This document shows, in pieces, positions 11,500 through 22,400 of a stretch of 64,000 nt of DNA; position 1 is the stretch's first letter; each line of letters opens with the position of its first letter. Under the pieces are notes generated by a model. The model was not told where the DNA came from and ran no database searches. It saw only the letters and a program-made list of their open reading frames with translations. This DNA is from Atherix ibis (lineage: Eukaryota > Arthropoda > Insecta > Diptera > Athericidae). A program made the position numbers and the translations under genes. Location of the stretch: NCBI GenBank assembly GCA_958298945.1, contig OY282609.1:10894326-10958325 (forward strand), read 5' to 3'.

Positions 11500-12234
11500 T
11501 GTAAAATGGCAAACTTTAAACTAAATAAGTTCGACCTTGGATGATATGTAATTTGGACAGTTAACAAATTACGGGGTTATACTTTTGGAACCATAAAAAT
11601 TGTATTTTTTTTTTCTAATTTTAATCGAAAAAAAGACCTCCTCACAAACGAAATATGGTATTTTGAAATTGAGACTTCGATCACTAAACATACATCTTTG
11701 TATTAACTAAGAGTAAAGAAACAAAATTATTTAGATTTATGTAGTTTTTATTAATATTCAAAAGTTAAATACAGTTTTTCCTAAATACACAAAAATAAAA
11801 CAAAAAATTTTACAAAGAAAATTAAAAAACAACGACCACAGATTATAGAAAAAATTGCTTCTTAAGCGATAATAAATTCATAAAGACTGAAAAACATGCA
11901 AAACGTAAGAAAATTCAATAAAAACTCTATTAAAATTATTCGTAAAACGTGTGCATTAAACCAGAAAAGTTAAAAATTGGCAGTTACCCCAATAGAAACG
12001 GGGCAAATATTTCTCTAGCTACGTTTGGATATAATTTATAAATAATACTTTATGCTCATTCATTCTTTTATGTATATTCGCATTGCCTCAATTAATTTAA
12101 CTTATCCTAACTAATATATTTTTGGGCATCTCAAGATGCATTCTAGCACATCAAATCGCATAACGCAGATTCGTGAAGTTTTTTGTATTTTTTATAGGCT
12201 TACGAGAAGATCAGTTAACACAATTTTATCTGCA
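11500..12234. other. AT-rich non-coding sequence downstream of NUDT14
   Basis: No open frame of substance was found. It probably includes the 3' UTR of NUDT14 (stop at 12235-12237) and decayed repeat sequence. Confidence 0.4.
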
Positions 12235-12983
12235 CTATTTAGGTGCCTTGTTCGACAAGAACCAAAAAACTCCAAGTAGACAACTGGGAGGACTATTGTT
12301 CTTGGAACCTTGTTTTACCATATCACGTGCCTGGTCAATAGTGTACTCGACCACATCGATTAATTCGTCGTCCACACCACCACCTGAAGCGGACTTGTCC
12401 TCGTCGGTGACTTCGCTGTAAAACATTGTTTGAGAAGCACCAGTACTTCCGACACCCGACCTAAAATGGGTCAATCGTCCGTAAATCTAAATATAACAAG
12501 TGTCAGCGGCTAGCCTATCTTGCCTGTAAGTCATAATTTCTTCAATTCGATTTAAGGGCACATCGTAGCCACATTCCTCCAAGATTTCTTCCTGAGCTAT
12601 CTCAGCCAATGATTTGTCTTTATCAACAATTCCCGCACACAATTCCAAGGTGATACCCAACTTGGGTGGGAATTTTTCCAAATCGATAGTGTCAGTCTGG
12701 CCAGCAGCATTCACTATTCCCAAAAATACAGCTAAAATGTAACAATGAATTAACAAAATTTCAATCGATTATAAATCAAGATCGCCTTACCTGGGCGAAA
12801 TTGTTTCACAAAAACTAAATTCTTTCTTGTTTTATTGAAAATAATTATCGAAACGCTATCGTGCACCTTCAATAAGTCCCAGTTCTTCTCAACACCATTT
12901 TGCACATAATAAAATCGAAATGGTTTAACATACGGCGAATCCGGTGGCAAATTACCAAACCAGACTTTTGTTATATTCTCCAT
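12235..12983 (-). CDS. NUDT14: UDP-sugar pyrophosphatase, Nudix family (NUDT14-like), 3 exons
   Basis: Exons on the minus strand are 12983-12791, 12731-12524 and 12460-12235, giving 208 aa (human NUDT14 is 222 aa). The start MENITKVWFGNL precedes KPFRFYYVQNG and HDSVSIIIFNKTRKNLVFVKQFRPG, the characteristic N-terminal half. The Nudix box is GIVDKDKSLAEIAQEEILEECGY; the usual Arg before the first Glu of 'REUxEE' is replaced, as also in mammals. SGVGSTGASQTMFYSEVTDE and the final FLSNKAPK follow. In mammals the enzyme hydrolyses UDP-glucose and ADP-ribose in the cytosol. Intron 2 (12523-12461) is only 63 nt and uses a GC donor (TACAG|GCAAGA) with an ordinary AG acceptor. An upstream in-frame ATG at 13052 exists, but 12983 fits the family better. 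Confidence 0.92.
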
Positions 12984-13900
12984 TATGGCGATTATTCTCA
13001 AAATTGATAAATAAAATTTTCGGTTTAAATTAATGAAAACCACCGAAACCACAAAACCGAAGATTTTGGTTTTTTTCTTTTTTGATTTTTTTTTTGTTGT
13101 GACACGCGATTACAAAAGTTCAGCTGACAATTCAGCAGCTACACACACAAAAGTTATCAGCTGTCAAAATCGAGTTCGCCCGAATTTTGAGTTAAGTAAA
13201 ATTTCACAAGTATTTTCCATTATCAGTTAATACGGTATTTAATTAAAAAATTATTGAAAAAAATTCAGTTTTAATTCATTTTATTTGAGTTTAACTAATT
13301 ATAGTTGTAAGCAAAATAAAAAAGGAAAATTTTTAGAATTGCCAGCGATTTTTTTGTCAAGTGTCTTGGCTATTAATCCAATAGGTTAATGTACAGGCTA
13401 AAATATGACACATTTTCTATGAGTATGATTATCCAAGATAAAATCCATAATTTGAACACGTTGCAATACGATGGCGTGCGTTAGTTTAGGTTAATATATT
13501 TGCTAAATAAATTTACTTGCGGCAAAAACCAAAAATTATGTTGAAACTCATATGGTTTATGCCTATACTAATATATTACTATCCTGGATTATAACCATAA
13601 TTTATCATACGTATATGCATATTATCCTTGATAAAAACCCTTAATTTATCATATGTATATTTGTGGTGAATATACTATTTTTACGTGCTTTTTATATTAG
13701 TACATTCGTTAAATAATTTTGCTTACGGCAGAAACCATATTTATTTTTATATATTTATTAGGATAATGCAGTTCTATTCTTAAACTTCCCAGATCCAAGG
13801 TTTCAGTTTTTGCTCACTGGAAATAATCGCATATTTTTAAATTATTGTAAAACTACGTCTATATAAAGCAATAATAATCTTTTGAAAAGCCAATTAAAAC
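12984..13900. other. Upstream region of NUDT14 and AT-rich intergenic DNA
   Basis: The first 200 nt should contain the promoter of the minus-strand NUDT14 gene; CAGCTG occurs twice (about 13121 and 13160). From 13420 to 13760 there are loose repeats of 'ataatttatcatangtatat' and 'aataaatttgcttacggcaraaacc'. No open frame is credible. Confidence 0.35.
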
Positions 13901-13904
13901 TGCC

Positions 13905-14440
13905 TAACGCATTAAATAAGGTCAACAAAAGAAACGCACATTATCTTTATCTACCGGAAAATTGATCCTGTATATATTACCATTAATGGAAAAATTGTAC
14001 CTTATGCCAATACAACTGAGTATCTAGGTATGGACCCTTGATACCAAATTTAAGTGAAAGGAGCATGTAAAGAAGAAAATATATGAATTCAACAATAAAT
14101 ATAGAAAATTGTATTGGCTGCTTGCTGAGCTCTCAATGCAGAATAAATTCTTCATTTACAACCAAATACTTAAGCCGGTTTGGGTGTACGGTATCCAAAT
14201 ATGGGTTATACAAGCAAATCCAACATAGAGATCGTACAAAAGTACCAAAATAAAGTACCATACTACGTGGGATAGTAAATGCTCCATGACATGTAAGAAA
14301 TAAAGATATTCAACGTAATTTTCAAATTAATTCTGTTTTTGATTAAATAAAATAGAGTGCAGCTAAACATGATCAACGATTGCATTCACACAAAAATCAT
14401 AAGATGAACGCGATTATTGATAAGATAAACAACGTATACG
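13905..14440 (+). mobile_element. Jockey-clade LINE, C-terminal reverse transcriptase relic
   Basis: In plus-strand frames, with several breaks, the pieces read: ITINGKIVPYANTTEYLGM (start of the RT thumb; 'EYLGMTLD' in relatives), KWKEHVKKKIYEFNNKYRKL, YWLLAELSMQNKFFIYNQIL, KPVWVYGIQIWG and NKVLRGIVNAPWHVRNKDIQ. This order is that of the end of ORF2 in Jockey/BS-type elements of flies. The catalytic domain upstream is absent, as expected of a 5'-truncated copy, and the copy is heavily mutated. Confidence 0.72.
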
Positions 14441-15355
14441 TACATCGTCATAAAAAAAACCAAATCCCAATAATTAGTGAAGCAGTAATCGTGAAGATAA
14501 GTCAATTTTTAAGTGCTTGTGCCAAACAAGGCCTAAAATTTGCAACTAAATTTAAAGCAAGCTAAATTATTAGTCAATTTTAACTAAAATTGGTCATGGC
14601 ACATTGCAGGGAGGTATTTACACGTATAGTGGTTTAGAGTTCCACATTATTAAAAGAAGTCCTCTTAATGTCTTTAGAGATTTTCACCTACTCAAGACAA
14701 ACATTAAAATTAAAATTATAATAAAGTTTCATCACAGATAATATACAGATAAAAATCGAGGCAAAGTTTCATGTTTCAGCAGACAAATTTTGTCTGCTGA
14801 AACTCAAGCTCATTGAAAGTTTCTCTTTTGCGTTCAGATTGTATGAAAGCGAAAAGAGTAAAAAATTCAAGTATATTACAAAATAAGTTTGGTAACTACT
14901 AATTGCAATATAATTATTTATTAATTATTATTGTAAATAATTTAAATTATAAATTATGAACAGACATTTATGCCATAAATTCAAACAACCTGTTCACTTG
15001 TTCTAATCAAGAAATACATTTGTCGAAACACGTTGAATTGTCGGAGCAAGATCTTCAATTTTTACTCAAAAAGAAAATATAGCAAAAATTGTGGATCAGA
15101 AATACGAGTATAAAAATCCTTTCCAATTCGCTATTTTCAGTTGAACGAAATAGAAACATTAGTGATGTAGGTGCAAAAGAAAAGACGAATGGCAATATGT
15201 GCTCATAATACACGTATAAGGTGCAAAAAGTAATTTTGATAGAAAATACAGGTTTATAATTAAATATTGTAAATTTGTTATTAATTCATAAAGCGATAGA
15301 AAATACAGGTTTATAATTAAATATACAGTATAATTATCCATATTCATATCTTGCA
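14441..15355. repeat. Repeat-rich AT DNA with a perfect palindrome and a duplicated block
   Basis: A 31-nt palindrome spans 14773-14803 (15-nt arms GTTTCAGCAGACAAA around a single T). Further on, 'gatagaaaatacaggtttataattaaatat' occurs at about 15237-15266 and again at about 15295-15324, a short tandem duplication with a period near 58. Nothing coding was recognised. Confidence 0.55.
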
Positions 15356-15359
15356 ATTT

Positions 15360-16060
15360 AGACACAAAAAACTGGATTATCCGGTTTGTCGCGATAGAAA
15401 ACACCAGTAACTGTTATTGACTGACCAGCTGCATTTCTGAAGAAGCCTCCAGCCCAAAATCCGCACCATTAACACATTGTGGATACGTTTGTTTCTCAAC
15501 AATCAGTCGTGGAATTTCTGAACACCAAATGCGACTATTTTGTCGATTAACCAAGCCATCAAGATTAAAATAAGCCTCACCGCTGAAGCTGATTTTGTTC
15601 GAAAAATCAGCATCCACTTATTGTTGTTCCATAATCCATTCAACGAACTCCATTCGCTGTGCGTGGTCAGTAGGATTCAGTTCTTAGGTCATTTAAACTT
15701 TGTAAGTATGAGAATACGTTGTAGGGAGCTTCTCAAAAAGTCCAATTCATGACCATGATGCCGAATTGATGTTCCTGGACTCTCAGCAACAATCTCACGA
15801 AATGCTTCGATGTTTTGTGTTTAAGATCACTCTTAATTTTTGTAATTAATCTCTTCACAGTTGATGAAGTCTAATTACTATTCCGACCATATTTTGTACG
15901 AAAATTACGAACTGTAGCTGCGAAACCTTTATTATTTTTAATATATTGCTCAACATTGAAAATGCGTTGCTCTTACGTGTAGCGCTCCATTGTTAATAAC
16001 CCTGAACTGTCAGCTGCCAGGCTGTCTTTTTTTTCGTTGACAACACTTTACGGCACAAAT
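15360..16060 (-). mobile_element. Mariner-family transposase relic with recognisable N-terminus
   Basis: From right to left on the minus strand: MERYTEQRIFNVEQYIKNNK-like start (with one stop), then FAATVRNFRTKYGRN, STVKRLITKIKSD (helix-turn-helix), DADFSNKISFSGEAYFNLDG (first catalytic Asp position, here Gly instead of Asp), VNRQNSRIWCSEIPRLIVEK, and NAAGQSITVTGVFYRDKPDN at the left. It lacks the second half of the catalytic domain. The D-to-G change and multiple stops make it inactive. It belongs to the same family as elements A and B and the 11.1-kb relic. Confidence 0.75.
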
Positions 16061-17120
16061 GGCGTAAAATTCAAATCTTGCGTACATTTTATTTTAAGTA
16101 TACAATCTTATTTTTAAAATGCATAATATCATAGCCCTAGGCATTGCGATTATAAGAAATCTATCACGGTATCCTGTTCATATTATTGTGTTGATTTTTC
16201 TTCCATCGATTGAGAAATTTAAATTGCCTTGTGGTTTGCTTGTTACCTTTTTGTTATGTTACCGCGGCCCGAGCTAGTTGCTCATTAATTTCCGTAGAAT
16301 AAGGAAAACAATAAATATACGGATGAATTAAATTTTAACTAATAAATTTTTAATTCACAAAAGTAAAGATGTTTGTAATGTTTGGTTGGTGTTGTTTATG
16401 CTAAGTTAGCGTGCGTTAATAATAAGCGCTATGGTACGACTGACTGTGCAACGCACATTTATTGCCATGTGGTCAACTCTGTCCAAGTGAATGCTAATGT
16501 TTGTATGTGTAGTATGCATGTTGTGTGCATTTTGTATGACTGTTTGTATGAATGTTTTAGTTTTAAGTCCAATTGCAACACCCTCTTATATCTCGTAGAG
16601 GGTTAGTTGCAATGATCGTTGAAACCGCAATCACATAACTGTAATGAAGCAGAGAATGATAAAGCATACTTGCACTGACACTTTCGTTTCTCTTCCTCTC
16701 TATCTAGCATAGCATATGGGTGTTGTACTGCATATATGTGCTGAGAAGTAGTTTACAAATGCTCTCATTTGATCTTTGAAAATATATTTTGTCTGACCAA
16801 AAGCTTCGCATGAGTGGTTCTCATATAGAATTTCGCTGCATAAATCACTTTTCTCTTTAGGCGTTGAACATCTGTATATTTTCTATCCTTAAAACTTGAA
16901 CGTTAGCAACGTGAGAAGAACTAGAAAAACACAGTTTCGATGAGCGACGATTTTATTGGCGTGTGTTGGATGGAACCATCTTTTTCTAGTCAGCTCGACT
17001 GGCGAAATCTATAACAGAACAGGTCTGTATTACGCATTGTTTGGGCGTATCTCAATTCCTATGATCGTAGGAGACCCATGGTTTTAAGTCTAACGACAGA
17101 ACTTATTCTTCTTCTTTTGA
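16061..17120. other. Less AT-rich non-coding block, probable dead transposon
   Basis: The block 16230-17060 is clearly richer in G and C than the neighbourhood and contains no supported gene. The 74-codon frame at 16382-16606 looks like chance. Because it lies in a transposon cluster and next to a LINE tail it is probably decayed repeat sequence, possibly an LTR, but I could not name a family or find matched ends. Confidence 0.35.
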
Positions 17121-17123
17121 GTA

Positions 17124-17560
17124 CTACAACCCTATGTGGGTTTTGGCTTGCCTTGATACTTGTCTCCACTCATCTCCATTCATCGCTTTCTTCACTACAA
17201 ACAATATTTCCTCCATTCCATCCAGCCACCTATTTCTTGGTCTGCATTGGTTTTTTCTTCCTCCGGATTTACTATATAACAAGTTTCTAGGCATTCTACG
17301 TTCTCCTTGCCTGTGGACATATCCAAGCCATCTGAGCTGACAAATTTTTATCGTTTTCACTTTGTCAGCCTCCTTAAAGAGTTGATATAGCTCTTGATTA
17401 CAGCGTATCCTCCAAATACTATTACAATCCAATATCGGGCAGTATATTCTTCGGAGTATTTTCCGCTCAAAGGTCCTCAGCACGTTTTTATTTTGCTTCG
17501 TAAGGCACCACGGGAGGCAAATAGGTAGTATAAGCATACCGCACGATAATCACAAGATCT
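17124..17560 (-). mobile_element. C-terminal tail of a LINE open reading frame
   Basis: The minus-strand frame 17537-17124 reads NKNVLRTFERKILRRIYCPI, then NQELYQLFKEADKVKTIKIC, QLRWLGYVHRQGERRMPRNL, RPRNRWLDGMEEI and ends DEWRQVSRQAKTHIGL. This block order ('FERKILRRI', 'LRWLGHVxRM', 'GRPRxRW', 'AKTHxGL') is the standard C-terminus of many insect non-LTR retrotransposon polyproteins, after the reverse transcriptase. The catalytic part was not found upstream (17560-17700), so this is a 5'-truncated copy. The exact clade is uncertain. Confidence 0.72.
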
Positions 17561-19413
17561 AACTCCTACTCTCACCGTCAAGAGTGTCCTCCCGGATACT
17601 GAGCTAGCCCGTGGAAGATTGGGTAGCCAACCCCAATGGGAAACCGGATCAGTAACAGACAATAGAGGAGAAAATCACCATCCGAAAAGGGGGTTTATAT
17701 TAAGCTTAACTACTTTACATTGTAAAAAAATACTTGTTATGAAAGCTTTTAACGTGCCTCGGATTCAAGCAAAAAGAATTATTCAGTCTTTCCTTATTTT
17801 ATCGTATAAACAGTTACGGCAAGAATGCATACCAGTTTACCTTGAATGCTCTTTTCGGACGTACTGTAAAATATAGATTGTTTTTTCAACAGTTCAATCC
17901 GATTGTGAAATAACCTACCGCAATCGATTTTTCCTAATCATTACAATCAAGACCTATTTAACGGCAAAGTTCACCGGCATCTCTCCCTTTATCTCTTCTA
18001 ACGTTTCCCACGCATGCGATTTATCAAACATTTTATGAGGACATTCAAAATTCCTTTAACTTAAGTGCTTAATAAAAAAAATCAAATATGAAAATAGAAT
18101 TTTTAATTTTTTTTTCATTTTGGTCATACTTTAGTATTAAATATAAAGAATAGTTTTCAATAAAACAAAAATGGAAACATATATTTTGTAAACAACATTT
18201 CAAAACTTTTATTTTTCGTATATAAAAATAGGTACTACATTTTCTCATATTGATAAGTTTCAATTTCAACTAAAATAATACACTACTTGAAAAGGACGGT
18301 TTTTTTTAACTTAATTACTAAATACATATTTTGTTTATTTTATATTTTTCACTTTTCCAATTGAGCAACAATTTCTATAATTTGTTTTACATTAAAAAAT
18401 ATCGTGTATAATTATTTGTATTTTTTTCATTCTTATTATGATTTTTTCTTTCTATTGATTGAGGATAAATTTGTGATTTCAATTAAGGCAATTAAATTCT
18501 CTTAGTTTCTATATAAAAATTCTCTTAAAAAATTTGTACAATACTTAGGAAGTTTTTTTTTTTTTTAAAACTGCTTTATAGGATTTTTTGCAGTATTTTT
18601 TTTAAATTACTTGATATATATGTATGTAAATAAGGCATATATAATTGACATTAAAATAGCTGAAAGGACAGATCTCTTTTCATTTTAATTAAAATAAAAT
18701 AGAAGAAAAAAGATTTTACTATATGTACAAAATTCTTTAGAAAAGTTTTAAAATATATTTAAATATTACTGGTTTGATACTGTAAAAATATATGGAATTA
18801 CGGAAAACATAAAATGTAAAAACACACCAATCGATAGAAACGAAATACGCCAAGATTCTCTTCTTTTCTTATGATTGTAAAAATATTATCTTTAAGATAT
18901 TTTTTTTGTATCCTTCCCCATTAATTCATTATTGTTTTAAGTATATAGTATCTTCCGTATATTTTGTTTCTTGTCATGCAATTTCTAGTTCTACCAAAAA
19001 CATTGCTCCTTTTTTTATTTACTTTTCATATTATTATTTGTATATATTCCAATATTATTTATTGAAATCATTTTATACTCTTAAACATTACATTTATTTA
19101 AGTTTTTATAAAAATAATAAAAAAAGATTCGTGCAAAAAAAAATAAACATTTATAAAAATGACCAGATAAAATGGACGGCCTAAAGTTTACAATATTTTG
19201 TACATGTTAAAATAATTCTCTTAAATAAATTTAATTATTATGTGGCTGTGTCTTTAACTTTTGCAAATATTTTTTTCAACTATATTTCTACTATCTTATT
19301 GACTAAAATCTCTCAATCTCGATAAAATAATCCAATTCTATTAAATGGAATTATTTTGGGAATGGTTAGAATTTTCTTGGAATATTTGTTTTTGTTGTTC
19401 ATATTTTCATTTT
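17561..19413. other. AT-rich intergenic DNA with the Mcr 3' UTR
   Basis: 17561-17700 still has higher GC and may belong to the LINE copy. The rest is AT-rich with many T runs. The right end must contain the 3' UTR of Mcr, which stops at 19416-19414 on the minus strand. No other gene was seen. Confidence 0.45.
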
Positions 19414-22400
19414 TTAGACATTTTGAAATAATGAAAATAATTTATGAAATACTATTGCGGTCACAAATAGGCTAATCGATAATGATGTTCGCACTGCGAA
19501 ATTGTAAATGGAACAGTATGGACATTGAGAACTGCCACAAACCTCGCATATGTTAAGCAAATAAGTTGGCAGGGCATCGAAAATAGTTTCATTGAATCGT
19601 TCTGCAAGTAAATTAAAAATAAATAAATATAATTATTAATCAAAAGTTAACAAAGAAGAAATTTACCTGGTGCATAATAATCGTAAACACGAATTGGTAG
19701 ATAGCGTGACATATTAGCAACTGGATACCATCTTTCGACTGTGATGTTAACACAAATGTCCTCGTTGTCGAGCTAAAAAAAAATTTCATTACCATTAATT
19801 AAACATTATAAAATTTAATACTTATTTTTTGAATAGAAGTTAATTTAAACATCTGAAAACTTATATCAATAAGTATACTTACATATTCAAAGTAGAATAG
19901 AACTTTTCGTTCCTGATAGCGTGCTTTTTGAAGATTGCGTACCCGTGAACTCAACACGTACGAATCTAGTTTTTGTTGCTGAACAAAATATCCTGTTGGA
20001 ATGGTCAAATCGAGAACAGCCATTCCCGAACGAAAAGATTCATTCATATTGATCCATCTATATTACGCGAATAAAATTACAAATGATACTGCTATTAACT
20101 ATAAATTTCTTAAATTCGATTAACACTTACCTCTGACACGAAAGGACTGTTATATGAGACTGATTTCTTCCATGGAAAATAGGACGAACACTTAGATCGA
20201 AAGCTGGAACTGGTGGCTTCGTTTGGAATTTCTCAATATCAACGTTATACTGAACGTGCATTTGTAAAATAGCATAACCAGCACCTTTCGCCTGAACCTT
20301 TACAGTACCCCATGCATTTGGTATCTAAAAACCAAAACAATAAAAATAACCAATTCAACTTTGGACATTTGCAAAATTCTATTAATCAATATGTAATCTC
20401 ACGTCGATACTCTGCAATTTGGCCAAATTCTGTTTGTTTATGTACAAAGTCTTCGTTTGTCCAGGCAATGAAGTAGCTTCTACCGACACAGTTAATTGCG
20501 AGACATCCCGAAGTTGTGAATGCGCAGTGTATTCTACCAATGCCTTAAGTGCAACACTTGTATCCTAAATTAAAATTAAATTTCAATAATAATTAATATC
20601 ACGCTTTATTTAAATAAAGTCTAAAAGCGTTGTACCTGAGTTGATGCCCAACCACCGTCATTTAGACGCTGAGCGTTCAACCATCGAACGATACTGTCCA
20701 TTAATGCATATTGACGAGGAACATACACTAACAGCGCATAGGCAGTCGTTTCTATATTCAAAGTATCAAATTCGTACGGCAAACGCGGTAATGAGAAATA
20801 TTTCTGATTCTCAAGTTTACTTGGCGGTTGATCTATTTCAACGTTGCCCCAATAAATGAATTCGCCTGAAAATAGTCAAAAATATTTCATAGTAACTGGA
20901 AAAATTAGTTTTAAAACCTATCCACTTGTAACCTACCAACTTTCCGCATATGCGTGTTGAGATACCTGAATGCCTGTTCAGCATTTGATGCTTTTACTAA
21001 CATCAGAGCATATGCGACGATCGCTACTTCGTATGGTTCCTTAGAGTTTTTCAAAATTTGCATATTCCTTTCAATCCATAAAATTGCTTTCTGCTGCGCT
21101 ATCGAAACTAGGGGACCGAGATTCTAAAAGAAAAACAATATCATTTTTTTATTCGATAAATGGAGGATAAAAATGATTTTAAATTAAATTTACCCCAGAG
21201 AGATCTTTGATGCTAGCTAGCGTAATGAGTACATGAGCTGTTAAGGAGATGTTACGATGCTTTATCATTTCGGGCACATACGTTTTATTTCCATCCATTT
21301 TACGATCAGGCAACCATGTAACATCATAGAATGATCCTTCGTGCGTTTGATGACGTAACAACCACCGTACACTTTTCTGGATTATAAGTGGATCGATAAA
21401 TATGTAATTTTCCCATTCATAGAATGAAGCCTCTTGGAATATGCGGGCACAATAAGCAGTTAACCAAACTGATGAGTCCGAATTGTTCCAATCAGAACGG
21501 AACAACGTAAACGAACCATCCTCTTTCATGAAACTGAGTTGGCGCTGGTAGGCTTCGTTCATATGATAAAAGGCTTGTCTTTCTGTTTCACGATTTCGTT
21601 GATTGATCAATCGCATGTAAAGTACTGTATATAGATTGGCGGCAAAACTGAACATGTTCTGTTCAGCTGAATCCATCGGCATGTACAGCAAACTAGTTGC
21701 GTTTACAGGCATCGTCGGAAAAATTGGACCGACTACATCGCCAACCACAGAAATACGAGCACGATTTGATCCGTAAACGAAATACCGCTCAACTTCGTAG
21801 GGAATAATTGGCGTTTCGGTAATGTTCACGTGCATATACTGAAATACGTATGCACGATTGCTGAGATCCAACAAAATAGACTGATGGCGATACTGAGGTA
21901 ATCCATCAGCTTCTACGTGGAGTCGACGGGTTACTTTGTTCGAACCGATTAATGACTGCGCATAGACCGTAATATCTATATCGCCCAGCCTTGTCGGCAC
22001 GATGGGTATGTAAACGACTGTTGTATCTTGCGCCGGTAAATAAACAAAGAACTGATGCTCGCCAAATGATGTGCGTGGATTGTAGGATCGTACAATGCCA
22101 TCCTCCTCGACATGAACAAATTTATAATCGGGGGAGCCCTCCAAAATAACGGTCGCCTCCACAGCAGTCGTCATGTAATTGAAGACACTCACTCGGATGC
22201 CCACTTGCTCGCCTTGACGACTTTCGGTTGGCATTTCAACATTAATGAAGAACGGACGCTCACCGATATACTCAACAGGACGTCTCAGCATACCGAAGCC
22301 AGTGGTTGGACTGATACTAAAAGCAGATACCATCCAATGGGCAGGACGATTTGGAACCTCGATACTGAATATATAACGGCCATGTGGTCCGATGTTCATA

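Noticed and set aside
16382..16606. 74-codon frame with many Cys and Val
   Set aside because: No domain, no homologue recognised and no splice or promoter support; lies in decayed repeat sequence.
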